This document shows, one piece after another, positions 60,887 to 64,000 of a DNA stretch of 64,000 bases. The position numbers and the translations under genes were made by a program. This DNA comes from Acidobacteriota bacterium (lineage in GTDB: Bacteria > Acidobacteriota > Terriglobia > Terriglobales > Acidobacteriaceae): positions 124,001-188,000 of the forward strand of contig JABCZI010000003.1 of the NCBI GenBank assembly GCA_013289765.1, read 5' to 3'. How positions within the stretch are numbered: position 1 is the first letter of the stretch; every line of letters starts with the position of its first letter. A model generated the notes under the pieces. That model searched no databases. It was given only the letters and a program-made list of their open reading frames with translations, and was not told the DNA's origin.

Positions 60887-60925
60887 CCGCCCTCGGCTGT
60901 CCAGTCGAGCGAAGCTCGAAGCCTC
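60887..60925. repeat. GACAGCCG hairpin and TCGAG palindrome
   Basis: GACAGCCG, CCCT, CGGCTGTC is a perfect 8-bp stem with a 4-base loop (about 60887-60906). Next to it TCGAGCGAAGCTCGA is a 5-bp palindromic arm. The same 8+4+8 layout as the GTCGGACA repeats at 33213 and 36427, but with unrelated arms. The partly similar caGCCGCCCTgga occurs at 61630. Confidence 0.55.
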
Positions 60926-61025
60926 TCCACAACTGCCGGAAAACTGAGTGGCTACCCTCGCCCTTTGACAAGCTCGATGGGGCCCAGCAAATGAAAGATG
61001 TTGGGAAAGAATACCCGACGCAATA

Positions 61026-61526
61026 CTACCGCTTCGCCTTTCGCCGCCGTTCCAGTTCCCCTCGCCGGATCTCGCGCCGCCGGCCCGCATCGTCATACCG
61101 CCGTTGTTGGTCTTCCGATTCCGGAATCACGGCGGGAACTTTCAAGTGATTTCCCTGGGCATCGATGGCCACAAATGTCAGATAAGCCGACGCTACGTGC
61201 TGCGCCGTATCGGCAATATAGTTTTCCACGAAAACTTTTACTCCGGTTTCCATCGAAGTCTTAAATACCCGGTTCACCGAAGATCGCAGGATCACCAGAT
61301 CGCCAACCCGCACCGGGACCAGGAAATCAATATGATCCACCGAAGCCGTGACTACGTGACTACGCGAGTGCCGGTGCGCAGCCATTGCTCCCGCCAAGTC
61401 GATCCAATGCATCAACCGCCCGCCCAGCAACGCCCCAAGCGGATTGGCGTCGTTGGGCAAAACAATCTCCGTCATCTCCGATTGCGAATCCCTCACCGGC
61501 CGCGGCAGCAGCATCTCTTCGCTCAT
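61026..61526 (-). CDS. acyl-CoA thioesterase (hotdog fold)
   Basis: 166 residues. DSQSEMTEIVLPNDANPLGA, LLGGRLMHWIDLAGAMAAHR, VVTASVDHIDFLVPVRVGDL and VKVFVENY show a hotdog-fold acyl-CoA thioesterase of the YciA/BACH type; the catalytic Asn/Asp are in NPLGALLGGRLMHWIDL. It hydrolyses acyl-CoA, controlling CoA and fatty acyl pools. The last 30 residues are Arg/Lys/Glu-rich. ATG 61526 is chosen because AGAGG lies just ahead; two in-frame ATGs further upstream (61547, 61562) are alternatives. Confidence 0.9.
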   Translation of the reverse strand: MSEEMLLPRPVRDSQSEMTEIVLPNDANPLGALLGGRLMHWIDLAGAMAAHRHSRSHVVTASVDHIDFLVPVRVGDLVILRSSVNRVFKTSMETGVKVFVENYIADTAQHVASAYLTFVAIDAQGNHLKVPAVIPESEDQQRRYDDAGRRREIRRGELERRRKAKR

Positions 61527-61656
61527 AGTCCTCTTTCCGTTCGTCATGACTGAACCGTGCATGACTCAAGCTTGAAGCATAAGTTTTGGTTAGGCTGTTT
61601 CATGTGGATCAGGGTGTTCCATGTGGGGGCAGCCGCCCTGGAGTCAGTCCCATTCC

Positions 61657-62133
61657 TTAGCTCGCGATCCGTCCGACTCCCTGGTCTCTCCTCTTCGCAA
61701 TGTACGACTCCAGGAAGCATTCCGCCATCCGCTGTATTCGCTCGTCTGCATGCAGCTTGTTCCACCGCTCTCGAGCGGAATCAAAATCGAGTACACCGTG
61801 CTCCACTGGACAATGCCCCCGTTCGCAAATGTAGTGAACCTGAATGCATGTGCCTGACTCGTTATCCCCGTGATTGAAAACGGTTCGAGCTCCAAACCGC
61901 ACTGAGTCCCATGTCCGCTCTTGAGGCAGTCGCGCACATTTTTCTGCATACCCGAGATTGCAAAGCTCCCGTAAGTCCTCCTGCGACGGAACCTCGCCCT
62001 CATGACCCGGTGCCGTGCACTGCCCACTCCAGCCGCATCCCAATGGAAGCCGACCCGCATGCATCCACGCTCCGTTCTCGAACTTCTCCATCGGCATAAA
62101 AAACGGACACGCCACCAGTCGCCCCTCCTGCAC
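61657..62133 (-). CDS. Cys-rich protein of unknown function
   Basis: 158 residues. Cys residues occur in ACPFFMPMEKFENGAW, GCGWSGQC, RELCNLGYAEKC, GTCIQVHYICERGHCPVEHG and AECFLES; the first five (CPFF ... CGWSGxC ... CNLGYAxxC) look like a metal or Fe-S binding set. The protein reads like a genuine conserved hypothetical, not a shadow: the antisense and alternative frames are low-quality. No start ribosome site is obvious. No family is recognised. It lies about 130 bases upstream of the thioesterase gene. Confidence 0.62.
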   Translation of the reverse strand: MQEGRLVACPFFMPMEKFENGAWMHAGRLPLGCGWSGQCTAPGHEGEVPSQEDLRELCNLGYAEKCARLPQERTWDSVRFGARTVFNHGDNESGTCIQVHYICERGHCPVEHGVLDFDSARERWNKLHADERIQRMAECFLESYIAKRRDQGVGRIAS

Positions 62134-62265
62134 AATAAATAATGGAATCCAAACGATTGCCTATTCTACTCACCGATCTATGCCAGGGCCATATCGTAAA
62201 CCGAAACTGAATACTCCGTTTGTAGTAACCTCATCTCACTGGCCGCCGACCACTGGCCACGCCTT

Positions 62266-62574
62266 ATGGACCGAATCACCGCCCTCAACGACGTACTCAC
62301 TCTGAATCCGCACGACACCTTCGCCCGCTACGGGCTGGCGATGGAATACTCCAAGCAGGGCGACCTGGATCGCTCATTGGCAGAATTCTCGATTCTGCTT
62401 AAGGCGAGCCCTGATTACACTCCTGGCTACTTCATGGCGGCGCAAACACTAGCCAAGGCCGACCGAATCGCCGACGCGAAGACGATGCTGACCGATGGCA
62501 TCGCCTCCGCTCGCCGCACCGGCAATCTACACGCCCAGTCGGAAATGGAAGCCATGCTGGCCGAACTGGGATAG
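62266..62574 (+). CDS. small TPR-repeat protein
   Basis: 102 residues. NPHDTFARYGLAMEYSKQGD, LDRSLAEFSILLKASPDYTP, and GYFMAAQTLAKADRIADAKT are three tetratricopeptide repeats. No signal peptide, so cytoplasmic. The start ATG 62266 has no clear ribosome site. Partners and role are unknown. Confidence 0.75.
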   Translation: MDRITALNDVLTLNPHDTFARYGLAMEYSKQGDLDRSLAEFSILLKASPDYTPGYFMAAQTLAKADRIADAKTMLTDGIASARRTGNLHAQSEMEAMLAELG

Positions 62575-62580
62575 CTTCAG

Positions 62581-62622
62581 AAATCCCCCGTGAACCCCTG
62601 TGTCCTTGCGTTAAAGGATTTA
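62581..62622 (-). repeat. dispersed TTTAACACAGAGGAC repeat, copy 2
   Basis: Minus-strand sequence AAATCCTTTAACGCAAGGAC then acaggggttcacggggg, matching with gaps the copy at 32258. Located between the TPR gene and the SDR gene. Another element likely to be shared between genomes of this lineage. Confidence 0.55.
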
Positions 62623-62642
62623 CCTGCCAATAAAATCCACAA

Positions 62643-63425
62643 TCACCCCGCCATCCGTCCCATACCCCATTCCACCAGTCCTGGAAAGAACTGATAAAGT
62701 TTCACCGGCACGTGCATCGTCCAAGGCACAATCACTTCCCTTTTCTTCTTCAAGTATCCCCCCAGCGTAGCCCGCGCCACGCGCTCAGCCGTTATCCCGC
62801 GCACTGATCCCGGACGCACGCGCTTCAACTCATTGCCTAGCACCGCGTTCTCGCCGAACGCGGTCCGTACATACCCGGGACAAACGGTGAGCACATGGAT
62901 CCCGTCCTTTTTCAGTTCTACGGTGGCCGCCTTGCCCATCGCGTTCAGCGCAAACTTGGTGGCACCATAGGCCGCGTGAAACGGCAGCGGAATGTGGCCG
63001 GCCACGCTCGATATATTGATGATCGTCCCGCCTCCCTGCTGCCGCATCACAGGGATCACCGCCTGCATCGCCGCGACCGCGCCGAATAAATTCGTCTCAA
63101 ACATTTCCCGGCACGCCGCCATTTCCATCTGCGCCACCGAATCCAGCAACCCATGACCCGCGTTGTTCACCCAAACGTCAATCCTCTGAAAATGATGCAT
63201 CGTCAGGCCAACCGCGCGATCGATTTCTTCACGGTGCCTTACATCACAAGCCATCGCCAGCGTTCGCTCGGTATTACCAACTCGGTCTCGAGCGGCCTCC
63301 ACTCGGCCCGCATCGCGCGACAGCATCACCACGTTCGCTCCATGATCGGCAAAAATCTTCGCCAACGCTTCCCCAATCCCCATCGAAGCGCCCGTAACCA
63401 CCACGATCTTTCCCGTAAGTTCCAT
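62643..63425 (-). CDS. short-chain dehydrogenase/reductase
   Basis: 260 residues. VVTGASMGIGEALAKIFADH (cofactor), CDVRHREEIDRAV, WVNNAGHGLLDSVA, TIINISSVAGHIPL (Ser) and YGATKFALNAM (Tyr-Lys) show a classical SDR. It resembles DltE/YqjQ-type oxidoreductases with a C-terminal helix (VPVKLYQFFPGLVEWGM) that may be membrane-associated. Substrate unknown. It is divergent from the LON-domain gene at 63540. Confidence 0.87.
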   Translation of the reverse strand: MELTGKIVVVTGASMGIGEALAKIFADHGANVVMLSRDAGRVEAARDRVGNTERTLAMACDVRHREEIDRAVGLTMHHFQRIDVWVNNAGHGLLDSVAQMEMAACREMFETNLFGAVAAMQAVIPVMRQQGGGTIINISSVAGHIPLPFHAAYGATKFALNAMGKAATVELKKDGIHVLTVCPGYVRTAFGENAVLGNELKRVRPGSVRGITAERVARATLGGYLKKKREVIVPWTMHVPVKLYQFFPGLVEWGMGRMAG

Positions 63426-63539
63426 GACGTGCTTTTATTCTCCCCCGCGGTTCCAGTCAATCACGAAATTTCCGGCCACTCGGTCACGCTTCACAGTTAG
63501 CGTACAATCGTACAGCGCCGCCTGCCGCTGGAGATTCAC

Positions 63540-64000
63540 TTGCCCTCTCTGATCCCCCTCTTCCCGCTCGACGTTGTCCTGTTCCCCGGCACACCTCTGC
63601 CGTTGCACATTTTCGAGCCCCGTTACAAAGAGATGATCGGCGAATGCCTCGCCCGGCGCCAAACTTTCGGAGTCGTGCGAGCCCTCGAGCAGGGCCTTGC
63701 CGAGGTGGGATGCACCGCCGAAATTATGACGGTCGTCAAAGAATATTCCGATGGGCGCCTCGACCTCGTCACCGTGGGCCGCCAGCGTTTTGAACTCGTC
63801 AGCGTGAATCAAGACCGCTCTTTTCTCCGGGCCGAAATTCTCTCGATCGCGGACGATCCGGTTACGCCGTCACAGGAAGAAACTTCCCGCGCCATCCAGC
63901 TGCACGCGGAACTACTGGCCATCGCCGGCGCTACACCGGATCTCTCCGCCGCTGATCCTTCGGCTTTGTCGTTCTATCTCGCAGGCTCGCTACCGCTCGA
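63540..64000 (+). CDS. LON-domain protein (N-terminal part; cut by window edge)
   Basis: From TTG 63540, PSLIPLFPLDVVLFPGTPLP and LHIFEPRYKEMIGECLARRQ give the start of an ATP-dependent-protease LON substrate-binding domain; EYSDGRLDLVTVGRQRFELV follows. The visible 153 residues run off the right edge, so the full length cannot be judged. It may be the LON-domain-only family, not the full protease. GGAG lies 6 bases before the TTG. This frame was not closed in the window. Confidence 0.85.
   Translation, partial: MPSLIPLFPLDVVLFPGTPLPLHIFEPRYKEMIGECLARRQTFGVVRALEQGLAEVGCTAEIMTVVKEYSDGRLDLVTVGRQRFELVSVNQDRSFLRAEILSIADDPVTPSQEETSRAIQLHAELLAIAGATPDLSAADPSALSFYLAGSLPL

Overview
The window is a 64 kb stretch of moderately GC-rich bacterial chromosome. 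Both edges cut through genes. Gene density is high, with short intergenic gaps. The gene content resembles soil Acidobacteriota (a Koribacter/Terriglobus-like lineage): NHL-repeat and Hydin-type secreted giants, choice-of-anchor Q beta-helix proteins, a FecR protein with a Trp/Tyr-rich tail, small CxxC proteins, and dispersed palindromic repeats that also sit between genes. This assignment is inference from recognised families; there is no rRNA or other decisive marker.

Layout. 0-5.7 kb: a DinB-fold protein, a lipoprotein, a TetR regulator, a TPR protein, an OmpA-type lipoprotein and a secreted phosphoesterase. 5.8-18.3 kb: uvrC, an MscS channel, an SDR, a BadF-type sugar kinase, a cupin, a sodium:solute symporter, an APC permease, and a TonB-like protein paired with an M48 metalloprotease. 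18.4-27.1 kb: a methyltransferase, a membrane sulfatase-fold protein, DNA polymerase IV, a beta-helix protein, and divergent glgA and rsmA. 27.2-32.2 kb: a MEMO-family protein, small secreted proteins, a FecR protein, ruvC and a secreted DinB-fold protein. 32.3-36.4 kb: an SDR, folE, two tandem 6-pyruvoyl-tetrahydropterin synthase paralogues, a membrane glycosyltransferase, and a divergent TlpA-like thioredoxin. 36.5-39.4 kb: a copper P-type ATPase with YHS and heavy-metal-binding N-terminal domains, divergent from a cysteine-less HMA-like protein.

39.9-41.9 kb is a decayed integrative element. It has a 41-bp 5' fragment of tRNA-Arg on the left and the intact tRNA-Arg(ACG) on the right. Between them lie several small genes, two with zinc-binding Cys patterns, and the C-terminal part of a tyrosine recombinase broken by an in-frame TAA.

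42-54.6 kb carries secreted glycan-degrading functions: an alpha/beta hydrolase-like protein, a GH2 beta-mannosidase, a cyclic-nucleotide-binding protein, a large NHL/Hydin protein and a GH38 alpha-mannosidase. 54.7-64 kb is mostly housekeeping: an ABC-F ATPase, a YkgJ-type Cys-cluster protein, a ROK sugar kinase, secG, a YtxH protein and its membrane partner, an Mrp ATPase, an acyl-CoA thioesterase, a Cys-rich unknown, a TPR protein, an SDR, and the start of a LON-domain protein at the right edge.

Points most worth a second look: the pterin gene cluster; a palindromic repeat inserted in frame in uvrC; the tRNA-Arg element; the Cys-less HMA-like protein beside copA; and repeat hairpins that appear to act as terminators. 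I found no CRISPR array, no complete insertion sequence and no recognised defence system.
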